A stretch of DNA of 64,000 nt from Roseomonas sp. CECT 9278 (GCF_918698155.1 NZ_CAKKLX010000024.1:1-64000); one strand, 5' to 3'. Positions 42,279 through 50,934 are shown, numbered from the stretch's first letter. The notes: generated by a model not told the origin, from the letters alone. Numbers and translations: made by a program.

Positions 42279-42500
42279 GAGGGAGGGCTTTGCCCTCCCC
42301 CGGACCCCCACCCACCAAGGGCTTAAGGCCCTTGGAACCCTCGACTTGATCGGAGAGTTTGGGGAAGGGCATCGTCAGTGCCACCGACGCGGCGGTCACG
42401 CCATGCCCCTCCCCAAACTCTCCGAATAAGAATCCGCGGTCCAGGGGGCCGTAGCCCCCTGGTGGGGGAGGTCCGGAGGGGGGCAAAGCCCCTCTCCGGC
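42279..42500. repeat. inverted pair of two-hairpin elements flanking a 23-bp inverted repeat
   Basis: Copy one (42279-42338) runs GGGAGGGCTTTGCCCTCCC, CGGACCCCCACCCACC and the hairpin CCAAGGGCTTAAGGCCCTTGG. Copy two (42433-42499) is its inverted relative. Between them the arms 42350-42372 and 42403-42425 are reverse complements at 22 of 23 positions (TCGGAGAGTTTGGGG and its partner), around a 30-base loop. The whole could fold into one long branched cruciform. The first copy starts about 12 bases after the dioxygenase stop. Bases 42501-42564 before the dihydroorotase gene hold its ribosome-binding site GGAGG only. Confidence 0.75.
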
Positions 42501-42564
42501 GTTGCCTGCCTTCCCGCCCGCCCCCAGCGGTGCGACATAGCGTCATCGCGAATGGAGGCCAGCC

Positions 42565-43893
42565 ATGGAACGCTACGACCTGATCCTGAGGGGCGGCCAT
42601 GTCGTCACCCCCTGGGGTGTCGAGGCGGCCGATGTCGCCGTGCGCGACGGCCGCATCGCCACGCTGGGCCACCTGCGCGGCGCCGAAGCAGCCGAGACGA
42701 TCGACTGCGCCGGCCTGCATGTACTGCCTGGCCTGATCGACCCGCATGTGCATCTGCGCGACCCCGGCGACCCGTCGGTGGAATGCATCGAGACCGGCAC
42801 CAAGGCCGCGATCCTGGGCGGCCTGGCGGCGGTGTTCGACATGCCGAACACTGCGAAGTCGGTCGTCAGCCGCGACATCCTGGATGACAAGCGCGCCTTC
42901 CTCGAAGGCCGCGCCTGGTGCGATGTCGGCCTTTATGTCGGTGCGTCGAAGAAGAACATCGGCGAGTTGGCGGAACTGGAACTGCAGCCGAATGTCTGCG
43001 CGGTGAAGGTCTTCGCCGGTTCCTCCACCGGCGACCTGCTGGTCGAAGACGATGCCAGCCTGGAAGCCGTGATGCGCGCCGGCCGCCGGCGCATCTGCTA
43101 CCACTCGGAAGACGAGTATCGCTTGCAGGAACGCAAGCCGATGTTCACCGTCGGCATGCCGCACCGCAACCACATGGAATGGCGCGATGTGGAAACCGCC
43201 ATGCTCGGCACCAAGCGGCTGATGGCGATCGCCCGCAAGACCGGCCGCGCCGCGCATATCCTGCATGTCTCGACCGCCGAGGAACTCGCCTACCTGCGCG
43301 ACTTCCGCGATGTCTGCACGGTCGAGGTGCTGCTCAACCACCTGACCCAAACGGACGAGGCCTATGACCGCCTCGGCGGCTATGCGGTGATGAACCCGCC
43401 GATCCGCGACCAGCGCCACCTCGATGCCGCCTGGGCGGCGGTGGCTGATGGCACGGTGGACTGCATCGGGTCGGACCACGCGCCGCATTCGCGCGAGGCG
43501 AAGGAACGCCCCTGGCCGAACACCGCCGCGGGCCTCACGGGCGTCCAGACGCTGGTGCCGCTGATGCTGGACCACGTCACCAGCGGCCGGCTGTCGATCT
43601 CGCGCCTGGTGGACCTGATGTGCGCGGGGCCGGCGCGCGTCTATGGCGCGCTGGGCAAGGGGCGGCTGGCCGCCGGCTACGATGCGGACTTCACGCTGGT
43701 CGACCTCAAGCGCCAGCGCATGATCCGCAACGACTGGCTGGCCACCCCCGCCGGCTGGACGCCTTTCGACGGCACGGTCTGCACCGGCTGGCCGGTCGCC
43801 ACCATCATCCGCGGCCGCGCGGTGATGCGCGAGGACGAGGTGCTCGGCGCGCCCGCCGGCAAGCCCGTATCCTTCGCCGAGACGCATCGGTGA
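42565..43893 (+). CDS. pyrC: dihydroorotase (class I)
   Basis: This 442-aa amidohydrolase has the dihydroorotase metal site. H61 and H63 are in LIDPHVHLRDPG, the carboxylated lysine is Lys148 in VCAVKVFAGSS, and H180 (CYHSEDE), H234 (ILHVST) and Asp304 (GSDHAPHS) follow. Dihydroorotase closes the pyrimidine ring precursor in de novo UMP synthesis. Related hydantoinases and allantoinases share the site, so the assignment is moderate; GSDHAPH favours dihydroorotase. Its stop overlaps the nitroreductase GTG. Confidence 0.87.
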   Translation: MERYDLILRGGHVVTPWGVEAADVAVRDGRIATLGHLRGAEAAETIDCAGLHVLPGLIDPHVHLRDPGDPSVECIETGTKAAILGGLAAVFDMPNTAKSVVSRDILDDKRAFLEGRAWCDVGLYVGASKKNIGELAELELQPNVCAVKVFAGSSTGDLLVEDDASLEAVMRAGRRRICYHSEDEYRLQERKPMFTVGMPHRNHMEWRDVETAMLGTKRLMAIARKTGRAAHILHVSTAEELAYLRDFRDVCTVEVLLNHLTQTDEAYDRLGGYAVMNPPIRDQRHLDAAWAAVADGTVDCIGSDHAPHSREAKERPWPNTAAGLTGVQTLVPLMLDHVTSGRLSISRLVDLMCAGPARVYGALGKGRLAAGYDADFTLVDLKRQRMIRNDWLATPAGWTPFDGTVCTGWPVATIIRGRAVMREDEVLGAPAGKPVSFAETHR

Positions 43894-44561
43894 CCGCCGA
43901 GGAGGCAATCGCGTCCCGCCGGTCGATCCGCGCCTTCCTGCCCACGCCGGTGCCGCGCGATGTGGTCGAGCGCATCCTCGACATCGCCGCGCGCGCGCCC
44001 TCGGGCACCAACATGCAACCCTGGCGCGCCCATGCGCTGGCGGGCGCGCCGTTGCGCGCGCTGGCCGATGCGCTGGTGGCGCAAGCCGCCGCCAAGGTCG
44101 AGGCCGAATACCGCTACTACCCGGCGGAGTTCTTCGAACCCTACCTGTCGCGCCGCCGCAAGGTGGGTTGGGACCTCTACGGCCTGCTCGGCATCGCGCG
44201 CGGCGAGAGCGGGAAGATGCAGCGCCAGCACGCGAAGAACCTGACCTTCTTCGGCGCGCCGGTCGGGATCATCTTCACCATCGACCGGCGGCTTGAGATC
44301 GGCTCCTGGCTCGACACCGGCATGTTCCTCGGCAATGTCATGGCGCTGGCGCGCGCGCAGGGTCTCGACACCTGCCCGCAGGCGGCCTTCGCGCCGCATC
44401 ACGCGACCATCCGCGCGATGATCGGCATCCCGGAAACCGAGGTGGTGGTCTGCGGCATGGCGCTCGGCCATGCCGACCCGGCCGCGCCGGAAAACACCCT
44501 GGTGACCGACCGCGCGCCGGCCGCCGAATTCTGTTCTTTCGCCGGCTGGGACGACCGGTAG
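43890..44561 (+). CDS. nitroreductase family protein
   Basis: This 223-aa protein is an FMN-dependent nitroreductase-family member. The N-terminal SRRSIRAFLPTPVPRDVVER and the FMN-phosphate motif APSGTNMQPW (about 35-44) are standard. The middle GAPVGIIFTIDRRLEIGSWL and the C-terminal EVVVCGMALGHADP match the family. The GTG at 43890 overlaps the dihydroorotase stop (GTGA), so the two are probably cotranscribed. The natural substrate is unknown. Confidence 0.88.
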   Translation: MTAEEAIASRRSIRAFLPTPVPRDVVERILDIAARAPSGTNMQPWRAHALAGAPLRALADALVAQAAAKVEAEYRYYPAEFFEPYLSRRRKVGWDLYGLLGIARGESGKMQRQHAKNLTFFGAPVGIIFTIDRRLEIGSWLDTGMFLGNVMALARAQGLDTCPQAAFAPHHATIRAMIGIPETEVVVCGMALGHADPAAPENTLVTDRAPAAEFCSFAGWDDR

Positions 44562-44726
44562 TGCACCCGCCGCACCGCGGCACGCGCACGCGGAGATGAG
44601 CCCCGCGCACATCCCGGACCCTGTGCGGGAGCTCGGCGGCGCCGGGGTCGGCGCCGCGCAACGGTGCCGGCCAGGTGCTGCGCGGCGAACTCGCCGCCCT
44701 TCCGACCCCGCCATGACCGCCGGCGC

Positions 44727-45599
44727 ATGACGTCGCTGACCGGCTCCGCGCTGTGGCTGCGCCTGATCACCATCAGCGCGCTGTGGGGCGCCGCCTTCCC
44801 GCTGATCCGCTACCTCGCCGCGCATATGCCGCCCTTCGCCGTCGCCGGCGTGCGCGGCGTGCTGGCGGCCGCCGCGGTCTTCGCCTTCCTGTGGTTCCGC
44901 CGCGAGCTCGGCCGGCTGCCGCGCAGCGTGCTGGTCACCGCGCTGGTGCTCGGCGTGCTGAGCGGGGTGATCCCGAACACGCTGATCCCGCTGGCGCTGC
45001 AACGGATGGAGGCGGCGCCGGCCTCGCTGGTGCAGGCGGCGGGGCCGCTGATCCTGACGCTGCTGGCCGGCTTGCTGCTGCAGGGCGAACGGCCCACGCC
45101 GAGGATGCTGCTGGGCATCGGCACCGGCTTCCTCGGCATCGCGCTGGTGGTGGGATCGGGCGGGCTCGGCGGCGGCAGCCTGTCGGGGGCGCTGCTGGTG
45201 CTGGGGGCGACCTTCTCCTACGCGCTCAGCACCATCTGGGTGCGGCGGGCGGATCGCGGGCCGGCGGCGGCGCTGGCGCTTGGCCAGCAGGTGGTGTCCG
45301 GCGTGATTTCCGGCAGCCTGGCGCTCAGCGTGGATGGCGCGGGGGCGCTGGTGCAGCCGCCGGAGGTCTGGCTGGTCGCGGCGATTCTCGCGATCTTCGC
45401 GACCGCGGTGCCGCTGACCTTGTTCCTGAGCCTCGCGACCCGCGCGCGCGCGGCGGATTCCGCCATGGTCGGCTATATCCAGCCGGTCTTCTCCACCGCC
45501 ATCGCGGCGGCCTGGCTGGGCGAGGTGCCGACCTGGCATGTCGCGGCCGGCGGGGTGATCGTGCTGGCCTCGGTGTGGCTGGTCACCAGCCGGCGCTGA
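44727..45599 (+). CDS. EamA/DMT-superfamily permease
   Basis: This 290-aa protein has about ten hydrophobic segments and two EamA repeats, the drug/metabolite transporter layout. LITISALWGAAFPLIRYLAA starts the first repeat and LVLGATFSYALSTIWVRRAD the second. ALQRMEAAPASLVQAAGPLI and GYIQPVFSTAIAAAWLGEVP are typical of the superfamily. Members export amino acids or metabolites. The 165-bp gap before it holds no feature I can support. ATG at 44727 is chosen because an earlier start would add a charged, non-membrane leader. Confidence 0.88.
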   Translation: MTSLTGSALWLRLITISALWGAAFPLIRYLAAHMPPFAVAGVRGVLAAAAVFAFLWFRRELGRLPRSVLVTALVLGVLSGVIPNTLIPLALQRMEAAPASLVQAAGPLILTLLAGLLLQGERPTPRMLLGIGTGFLGIALVVGSGGLGGGSLSGALLVLGATFSYALSTIWVRRADRGPAAALALGQQVVSGVISGSLALSVDGAGALVQPPEVWLVAAILAIFATAVPLTLFLSLATRARAADSAMVGYIQPVFSTAIAAAWLGEVPTWHVAAGGVIVLASVWLVTSRR

Positions 45600-45655
45600 A
45601 GCCTGACGGAACCCGGCGGCGTGGCGGCGCGACCGGCACCAGGCGACAGCGCGGC

Positions 45656-45760
45656 GGGCGCCGTTTCCGCCCGCCTCGGCGCGCTGCAATGGCGCCAGAC
45701 CATGGTTCTTTGCGCGCATCCTTACCCGTCCAAACGACTCCGTTTGAACCGATGAAGCCG
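45656..45760. repeat. composite palindromic intergenic element, copy B
   Basis: From about 45698 to 45760 the sequence matches the reverse complement of 10088-10150 at about three-quarters of positions, including GCATCCTT, CCCGT and GACTCCGT. The upstream part (about 45656-45700, GCCGT...CCG...CGC) parallels the second hairpin of copy A. The 287-bp gap 45600-45886 is almost filled by this copy and the next; I see no gene. Confidence 0.6.
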
Positions 45761-45789
45761 CAGCCCCCGGGTTTCACCAGCATCTTCGC

Positions 45790-45886
45790 CCGATGAGGCG
45801 ATCCCACGCGATCGGGATCTCCTCTCGCCCCTCGCTTTCGCGACCACCTTCACCCGACCAGATGATTCGATCGGATCGGATCTGCC
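45790..45886. repeat. composite palindromic intergenic element, copy D
   Basis: CGACCACCTTCACCCGACC and ATCGGATCGGATC near 45840-45882 match the reverse complement of copy C (48466-48513). They also match, more distantly, copy A. Together with copy B it forms a tandem pair between the DMT exporter and SDR genes, which converge here. The left part (45790-45838) is only loosely like the second hairpin. Confidence 0.5.
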
Positions 45887-46687
45887 CTAAGAACCGACCG
45901 TTTCGCCGGCCGCCCGCCCCTTGGCCGGCATGCGCCCGAAAATCCAGGCCGTCAGCGCCGGCGGCAGGCCCCCCACCAGCCGCGCCATCGCATAGGTCGG
46001 CCAGGGATAGGCGATCCGCACCCGCCCGCGCGCGATGCCCGCCAGCGTGCGCCGCGCCGCTTCCTCGGCATCCATCAGGAAGGGCATGGGGAAGGCGTTC
46101 AGCGCCGTCATCGGCGTGCGGACATAGCCCGGGCAGACCGCATGGAGGCGGATGCCGCGCTGGCGCTCCGTCGCGTCCAGCGCCTCCGCCCAGCGCTGCA
46201 CCGCGGCCTTGGTCGCGCAATAGGCCGGCGCGCCCGGCGCCGCCACGAAGGCGGCCAACGAGGCGATGACCGCGACCCGCCCGCGCACCCCGTCGCGCCC
46301 GGGCGCCTGCGCCGCCATGGCCTCGATCGCCGGCAGGGCGGTGTTGAGCACGCCGGTCACATTGGTCTCGAAGATCGCGCGCGCCTGCGCCGCGGGTTCG
46401 GTGGCGCCGCCGGTGCCCGCCGAGATCCCGGCATTGGCGACCACCAGGTCGAGCCGCCCGGCCCCGCCGATCCACCCCGCCATCGCCGCCGCATCGGTCA
46501 CGTCCAGCACCGCCGGGCACACCTGCGCGCCCTTGGCCCGGCAGGCCGCGGCGGCGCCCTCCAGCCGGGCCGCATCGCGGCCGGACAGGTGCAGCACCAC
46601 CCCTGGCCGCGCGCAGGCCTCCGCCAAGGCCCGCCCCAGCCCGGACGATGCCCCGGTGATCAGCACGGCGTCCCAGGCGGCTTGCAT
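45887..46687 (-). CDS. short-chain dehydrogenase/reductase
   Basis: This 266-aa SDR has the cofactor loop TGASSGLGRALAEACARPG (about 11-29), NAG (about 86-88), catalytic Ser around 140 (VIASLAAFVAAPGAPAYCAT) and the Tyr-x3-Lys pair in AYCATKAAV. It is closest in wording to SDR proteins near LptF/Lpt genes in alphaproteobacteria, with substrate unknown. GGAAGGA precedes the ATG at 46687. It diverges from yicC across 30 bases. Confidence 0.88.
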   Translation of the reverse strand: MQAAWDAVLITGASSGLGRALAEACARPGVVLHLSGRDAARLEGAAAACRAKGAQVCPAVLDVTDAAAMAGWIGGAGRLDLVVANAGISAGTGGATEPAAQARAIFETNVTGVLNTALPAIEAMAAQAPGRDGVRGRVAVIASLAAFVAAPGAPAYCATKAAVQRWAEALDATERQRGIRLHAVCPGYVRTPMTALNAFPMPFLMDAEEAARRTLAGIARGRVRIAYPWPTYAMARLVGGLPPALTAWIFGRMPAKGRAAGETVGS

Positions 46688-46717
46688 CCTGATCCTTCCG
46701 GGGGGAGAAGCGGCGCC

Positions 46718-47623
46718 ATGGCCGCACACCCCCTCTCCTCCATGACCGGCTTCGCCCGCGAGGGCGGGGCGCTGCCCGACGGATCCTCCTTCATCTGGGA
46801 ATTGCGCTCCGTCAACGGCCGCGGCCTCGATGTGCGCCTGCGCCTGCCCAATGGCTTCGACGCGCTGGAATCCGCGCTGAAGGAAGCGGCGGGGCGGGCG
46901 CTCAAGCGCGGCAATGTCTCGGCGACGCTGACCGTGAAGCGGGAGGAACGTGCCGGTGCGCGCCTCACGCCCGACCCGGCGGCGCTCGACCAGGCGCTGC
47001 GCATCGCTCTCGACCTGGCGGCGCGCATCCCCGGCTGCCCGCCGCCGCGCGCCGAGGCATTGCTGACGCTGCCCGGCGTGCTGCGCGCCGAAAGCGTGGA
47101 ACCGGACGAGGCGGAGGAGGAGGCGAAGCGCGCCACTATCGCCGCCGCCTTCGCCCGCGTGCTGGAGGGGCTGGTGGCGTCGCGCCGCGCCGAGGGCGCG
47201 AAGCTCGCCGAGATCCTGGGCGTGCTGCTGGACGAAGTGGTGGCACTGCGCGACCTGGCGGCGACCGAGGCCGCCGGCCAGCCCGCCCTGCACGCCGCCC
47301 GCCTGCGCGACAGCCTCGCCGCCCTGCTGGAGGGCGAGCGCCGCGTCTCCGAGGACCGCCTGGCGCAGGAGGTCGCGCTGCTGGCGACGAAGTCCGACGT
47401 GCGCGAGGAGCTCGACCGCCTCTCGGCCCATATCGCCGAGGCGCGGCGGCTGCTGGCCTCGGGCGAGGCGATCGGCCGCAAGCTCGATTTCCTCACGCAG
47501 GAATTCGTGCGCGAGGCGAATACCCTGTGCAGCAAGTCGGCCAGCACGGCGCTGACCCGCATCGGGCTCGAGCTGAAGGCGGCGATCGAACGACTGAAGG
47601 AGCAGTCGGCCAATGTCGAATGA
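46718..47623 (+). CDS. yicC: YicC family endoribonuclease-like protein
   Basis: This 301-aa protein matches the YicC family. SSMTGFAREGGALPDGSSFI and WELRSVNGRGLDVRLRLP start it. The C-terminal DUF1732 part has LDFLTQEFVREANTLCSKSA and IGLELKAAIERLKEQSANVE, both highly conserved. YicC proteins are linked to RNA cleavage, notably of the RyhB small RNA in E. coli. GGGGGAG lies upstream. It sits just before gmk, the common alphaproteobacterial order. Confidence 0.93.
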   Translation: MAAHPLSSMTGFAREGGALPDGSSFIWELRSVNGRGLDVRLRLPNGFDALESALKEAAGRALKRGNVSATLTVKREERAGARLTPDPAALDQALRIALDLAARIPGCPPPRAEALLTLPGVLRAESVEPDEAEEEAKRATIAAAFARVLEGLVASRRAEGAKLAEILGVLLDEVVALRDLAATEAAGQPALHAARLRDSLAALLEGERRVSEDRLAQEVALLATKSDVREELDRLSAHIAEARRLLASGEAIGRKLDFLTQEFVREANTLCSKSASTALTRIGLELKAAIERLKEQSANVE

Positions 47624-47638
47624 CGCCGCGGCGGCGGA

Positions 47639-47752
47639 TCAGTCCTCCGGCAGGCGCAGCGGCAGCGACGGGTCGCGGTCGACCAGGATGGCGGCAGCCA
47701 CCTGCAGGGCCACCAGCGCGGTCAGGATGATGGCAAGCGTCGGGTACAGCAT
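47639..47752 (-). CDS. 37-residue single-pass membrane peptide
   Basis: A 38-codon frame encodes a hydrophobic helix (LAIILTALVALQVAAAILV) with a short charged tail (DRDPSLPLRLPED). An AGGAGG motif lies 7 bases before the ATG, much stronger than most start sites here. It converges with yicC and diverges from gmk, whose start is 84 bases away. I do not recognise it. It might be a small membrane protein; a chance frame with a good site is the alternative. Confidence 0.45.
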   Translation of the reverse strand: MLYPTLAIILTALVALQVAAAILVDRDPSLPLRLPED

Positions 47753-47836
47753 CGTGAAGCCTCCTGTGCTGCGTTCCTCCCCAACCCACTCCGGCATCTG
47801 GATTGCTGCGACGCACAATACAAGGCGCCCGGCGTC

Positions 47837-48460
47837 GTGATCGCGCGGCGCGGCCTGTGCCTGGTGCTCGCGGCGGCACCCGGGGCGGGCAAGACCTCGG
47901 TATCGCGCGCCCTGCTGCAGACCGAGCCCGACCTCTCGCTGTCGGTCAGCGCCACCACCCGCGCGCCCCGCCCGCGCGAGGAGGAGGGCGTCCATTATTT
48001 CTTCAAGTCGCCGGAAGCCTTCGACGCGATGGCCGCCGCCGGCGAATTCCTGGAGCATGCCCGCTTCCTTGGCCGTGCCTACGGCACGCCGCGCGGGCCG
48101 GTCGAAGCCGCGCTGGCATCCGGGCGCGACGTGCTGTTCGACATCGAATGGCAGGGCCACCGCCAGATGAAGGCCGTGCTGCCCGAGGATGTGGTCGGCA
48201 TCTTCCTGCTGCCGCCCTCCCTGCCCGACCTGGAAGCCCGGCTGCGCGGCCGCGGCCAGGACAGCGAGGTCGAGATCGCGCGGCGCATGGCCGCGGCGCG
48301 TGAGGAAATCACCCACTGGGATGAATTCGACCACGTGGTGGTCAACCGGGACTTCGACGCGACGGTGGCGCAGGTACGCGCCATCCTGCACGCCGCGCGC
48401 ACCGAGCGCCGGCGCCAGCCCGGCATGGCCGGCTTCATCGCCGGGCTGCTGGCCGGCTAG
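47837..48460 (+). CDS. gmk: guanylate kinase
   Basis: This 207-aa enzyme phosphorylates GMP to GDP. Its phosphate loop reads AAPGAGKTSV (about 12-21); many homologues have GPSGAGKST, so the Pro-Gly version is a mild deviation. Guanine-site residues are in SVSATTRAPRPREEEGVHY (about 36-54) and EFLEHARFLGRAYGTP. LFDIEWQGHRQMK is also conserved. The GTG at 47837 gives the usual short leader; the next GTG-like codon is downstream of the loop. Confidence 0.93.
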   Translation: MIARRGLCLVLAAAPGAGKTSVSRALLQTEPDLSLSVSATTRAPRPREEEGVHYFFKSPEAFDAMAAAGEFLEHARFLGRAYGTPRGPVEAALASGRDVLFDIEWQGHRQMKAVLPEDVVGIFLLPPSLPDLEARLRGRGQDSEVEIARRMAAAREEITHWDEFDHVVVNRDFDATVAQVRAILHAARTERRRQPGMAGFIAGLLAG

Positions 48461-48465
48461 GGCAG

Positions 48466-48563
48466 GTCCCGATCCGATGGACTCAGCCGGTTGGGTGAAG
48501 ATGGTCGTGACGACAGGCGCCAGGGACGTTGCCGTGGGCCATCGCGACCGGACAGGGCGCTAG
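48466..48563. repeat. composite palindromic intergenic element, copy C
   Basis: The first half (GATCCGATGGACTCA...GGTGAAGATGGTCG) matches the reverse complement of copy D. The second half (ACGTTGCCGTGGGCCATCGCGACCGG) matches 10157-10183 of copy A. It fills the 106-bp gap between gmk and the AEC transporter gene, whose GTG start lies directly after it. Confidence 0.55.
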
Positions 48564-48566
48564 CGC

Positions 48567-49490
48567 GTGGCGATCATCATCGAGATCGTCGCGCCGGTCT
48601 TCGCGATCATCGCGCTGGGCTGGGGCGCGGCGGCCTGGAAATGGGTGGACGAGGCCGGCTTCCGCACGCTGATCTGGTTCACCTTCACCTTCGCCTCGCC
48701 GGCGCTGCTGTTTGCCGGCGGCACCTCGGGCAATACCGGCGGCGGGCCGGCCGCCTTCGTGTTCTTCCTGGCCGCGCTGGTGGTCTATGGCGCGGCGCTG
48801 TGGCTGGCGCTGCGGCATCTGTCGCTGAACCTGGCCGAGGGCGGGCTGTTCGCGCTCAACTGCACCTTCGGCAATACCGTGATGATGGGCATTCCGCTGA
48901 CCGCGGCGGCCTATGGGCAGTCGGGCCTGGCCATCCTGCTGGCGTTGATCGCGCTGCATTCGATGGTGCTGCTCAGCCTCGGCACCGTGGTGGCGGAGCT
49001 TGGCCTGCACCGCCATGCGCCGTTGGGGCGGGTGCTGCGGGCGACGCTCGGCGGCGTGCTGCGCAACCCGATCGTGATGGCGGTGGTGGTGGCGCTGGCC
49101 TGGAGCACGCTCGGCCTGCCGGTGCCCTCCGCGATGCGGCGCACGCTGGAGCTGATCGGCGCGTCGAGCCCGCCGCTGGCGCTGTTCTGCCTGGGTGGGT
49201 CGCTGGCGTCGTTCCGCCTGGCGGGGTCGCTCGGCGACGTGGCGTGGTCGCTGGTGCTGAAGCTCGCGGTGCTGCCGCTGCTGGTCTGGGGGCTGTGCAT
49301 CGCCTTCGGGCTCGGTGCGCTGGAGACCGCGGTGGCGGTGACCACGGCGGCGCTGCCCACGGGGGCCAATGCCTTCATGCTGGCGCGGCGCTACGCGGTG
49401 GGGGCGGAGCGGTCGGGCGCCACGGTGCTGGTGTCGACCATCGTGTCGGTGTTCACGCTGGCGGCGGTTCTGGCCTGGTTCAGGGGGTGA
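48567..49490 (+). CDS. AEC family transporter
   Basis: This 307-aa membrane protein has ten hydrophobic segments in the auxin efflux carrier (AEC) pattern. IIEIVAPVFAIIALGWGAAA starts it. FALNCTFGNTVMMGIPLTAA is the first conserved core, with Asn-Thr-Val and Gly-Ile-Pro. ALPTGANAFMLARRYAVGAE is the second, with the ATGANAF-like motif. Bacterial AEC proteins move malate or similar carboxylates. Its GTG start follows a weak purine run. The stop lies 4 bases before the GST gene. Confidence 0.88.
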   Translation: MAIIIEIVAPVFAIIALGWGAAAWKWVDEAGFRTLIWFTFTFASPALLFAGGTSGNTGGGPAAFVFFLAALVVYGAALWLALRHLSLNLAEGGLFALNCTFGNTVMMGIPLTAAAYGQSGLAILLALIALHSMVLLSLGTVVAELGLHRHAPLGRVLRATLGGVLRNPIVMAVVVALAWSTLGLPVPSAMRRTLELIGASSPPLALFCLGGSLASFRLAGSLGDVAWSLVLKLAVLPLLVWGLCIAFGLGALETAVAVTTAALPTGANAFMLARRYAVGAERSGATVLVSTIVSVFTLAAVLAWFRG

Positions 49491-49494
49491 CGCC

Positions 49495-50079
49495 GTGCTG
49501 ACGCTGTTCCTCGCCCCCGGGGCGAGTTCCATGGCGCCGCACATCGCGCTGCACGAACTCGGCGCCGCCTTCGATATCCGCGCGGTCTCCCTCGCGCGGC
49601 GCGAGCAGCGTGAACCCGCTTTCCTCGCGCTCAACCCCGAAGGCCGCGTGCCCGTGCTGCTGGTCGACGGGCGCCCGCTGACCGAGGTGGCGGGCATCCT
49701 GTTCTACCTCGCGCGGCGCCACCCCGAGGCCGGGCTGCTGCCGGAGGGCGGCGCGGAAGCCGAGGCGCATGTCGTCGCCTGGATGTCCTTCCTGGCCGCG
49801 ACCGTGCATCCGGCGCGGCGGCAGGGGATCGAGGCTGCGCGCGCCGCCTGGGCGATCGCGCAGGCGCGCCTGGCCGGCCGCGCCTGGGCCGTGGGCGATC
49901 GCATGAGCATCGCCGACATCCACCTGTTCCGCTTGTTCTGGCGCTTCCGTGGCGGCGCGCCGGAGGCCGCCGCGGGTTTCCCGGCGCTGGCGGCGCACTA
50001 CGCCCGGATGATGGCGCGCCCCGCCGTGCAGCGGACCATCGCCGTCGAATCCGCGATCGGCTACGAATTGCCGGCGTGA
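49495..50079 (+). CDS. glutathione S-transferase family protein
   Basis: This 194-aa protein has a thioredoxin-like N-domain (LTLFLAPGASSMAPHIALHE, with the catalytic Ser region) and GRVPVLLVDGRPLTEVAGIL, the glutathione-binding cis-proline motif. The C-terminal helical domain contains GRAWAVGDRMSIADIHLFRL, the family N-capping box SxAD. The substrate is unknown. The GTG at 49495 follows AGGGGG, part of the previous gene's end. It converges with rsmA across a 15-base gap. Confidence 0.87.
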   Translation: MLTLFLAPGASSMAPHIALHELGAAFDIRAVSLARREQREPAFLALNPEGRVPVLLVDGRPLTEVAGILFYLARRHPEAGLLPEGGAEAEAHVVAWMSFLAATVHPARRQGIEAARAAWAIAQARLAGRAWAVGDRMSIADIHLFRLFWRFRGGAPEAAAGFPALAAHYARMMARPAVQRTIAVESAIGYELPA

Positions 50080-50094
50080 CGCACGGCGCGGGCG

Positions 50095-50934
50095 TCAGCC
50101 CGCCGGGGACCGCGCGGCCACCAGCCGCGCCAGCGTGTCGAACTCCGCGACGCTCAGCGTCTCCGCCCGCCGCGCGCCGTCGATGCCCGCCGCCGCCAGC
50201 AGCCCCGGCGCGTCACCGAGCGCCTTCAGCGACCCGCGCAGCATCTTGCGGCGCTGGCCGAAGGCCGCCGCCGTGGTGCGCTCCATCGCCGCAAACAGCG
50301 CCGGGCCGGGATCCTCGGCATGCGGCACGAAGCCCACCACCGCCGACCACACCTTGGGCGGCGGGCTGAAGGCGCCGGGCGGCAGGCGCAGCAGCAATTC
50401 GCAGCGGCACCGCCACTGCGCGAGCACCGCGAGCCGCCCATAGGCCGGCGTGTCCGGCGCGGCGCAGATGCGTTCCGCCACCTCCTGCTGGAACATCAGG
50501 GTCATGCCCTCGATCGCCGCGGCGGCGCGCAGCCAGCCGACCAGCAGGGGCGAGGCGATGTTGTAGGGCAGGTTCGCCACGATGCGCCGCGGCGCCGCCA
50601 GCAGCGCGGGCGGATCGATGCGCAGCGCATCGCCCTCGACCACGCTGAGCCGGCCTGGATGCGCGGCCTCCAGCGCCGCCAGCGCGGCCACCGCGCGGCG
50701 ATCGAGCTCCACCGCCACCACGCGCGCCGCGCCGGTCGCGAGCAGCGCGCGCGTCAGCCCGCCCGGGCCGGGGCCGATCTCCAGCACCTGCCGCCCATCG
50801 AGGTCGCCGGCCAGCGCCGCGATCCGCCCGCAGACCGCGGGGTCCAGCAGGAAATGCTGGCCGAGCGCCTTGCGCGCATCCAGGCCGTGCCGCGCGACCG
50901 TCTCGCGCAGGCTGGGCAGGCCGTCGTCGGTCAA
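50095..50934 (-). CDS. rsmA: 16S rRNA dimethyladenosine transferase
   Basis: This 279-aa KsgA-type enzyme dimethylates A1518 and A1519 in helix 45 of 16S rRNA. ARKALGQHFLLDPAVCGRIA, the AdoMet loop VLEIGPGPGGLTRALLATGA and the catalytic NLPYNIASPLL are all present. FSPPPKVWSAVVGFVP and FGQRRKMLRGSLK are C-domain motifs. It lies 4 bases downstream of surA; the pdxA gene that usually sits between them is absent. Confidence 0.95.
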   Translation of the reverse strand: MTDDGLPSLRETVARHGLDARKALGQHFLLDPAVCGRIAALAGDLDGRQVLEIGPGPGGLTRALLATGAARVVAVELDRRAVAALAALEAAHPGRLSVVEGDALRIDPPALLAAPRRIVANLPYNIASPLLVGWLRAAAAIEGMTLMFQQEVAERICAAPDTPAYGRLAVLAQWRCRCELLLRLPPGAFSPPPKVWSAVVGFVPHAEDPGPALFAAMERTTAAAFGQRRKMLRGSLKALGDAPGLLAAAGIDGARRAETLSVAEFDTLARLVAARSPAG

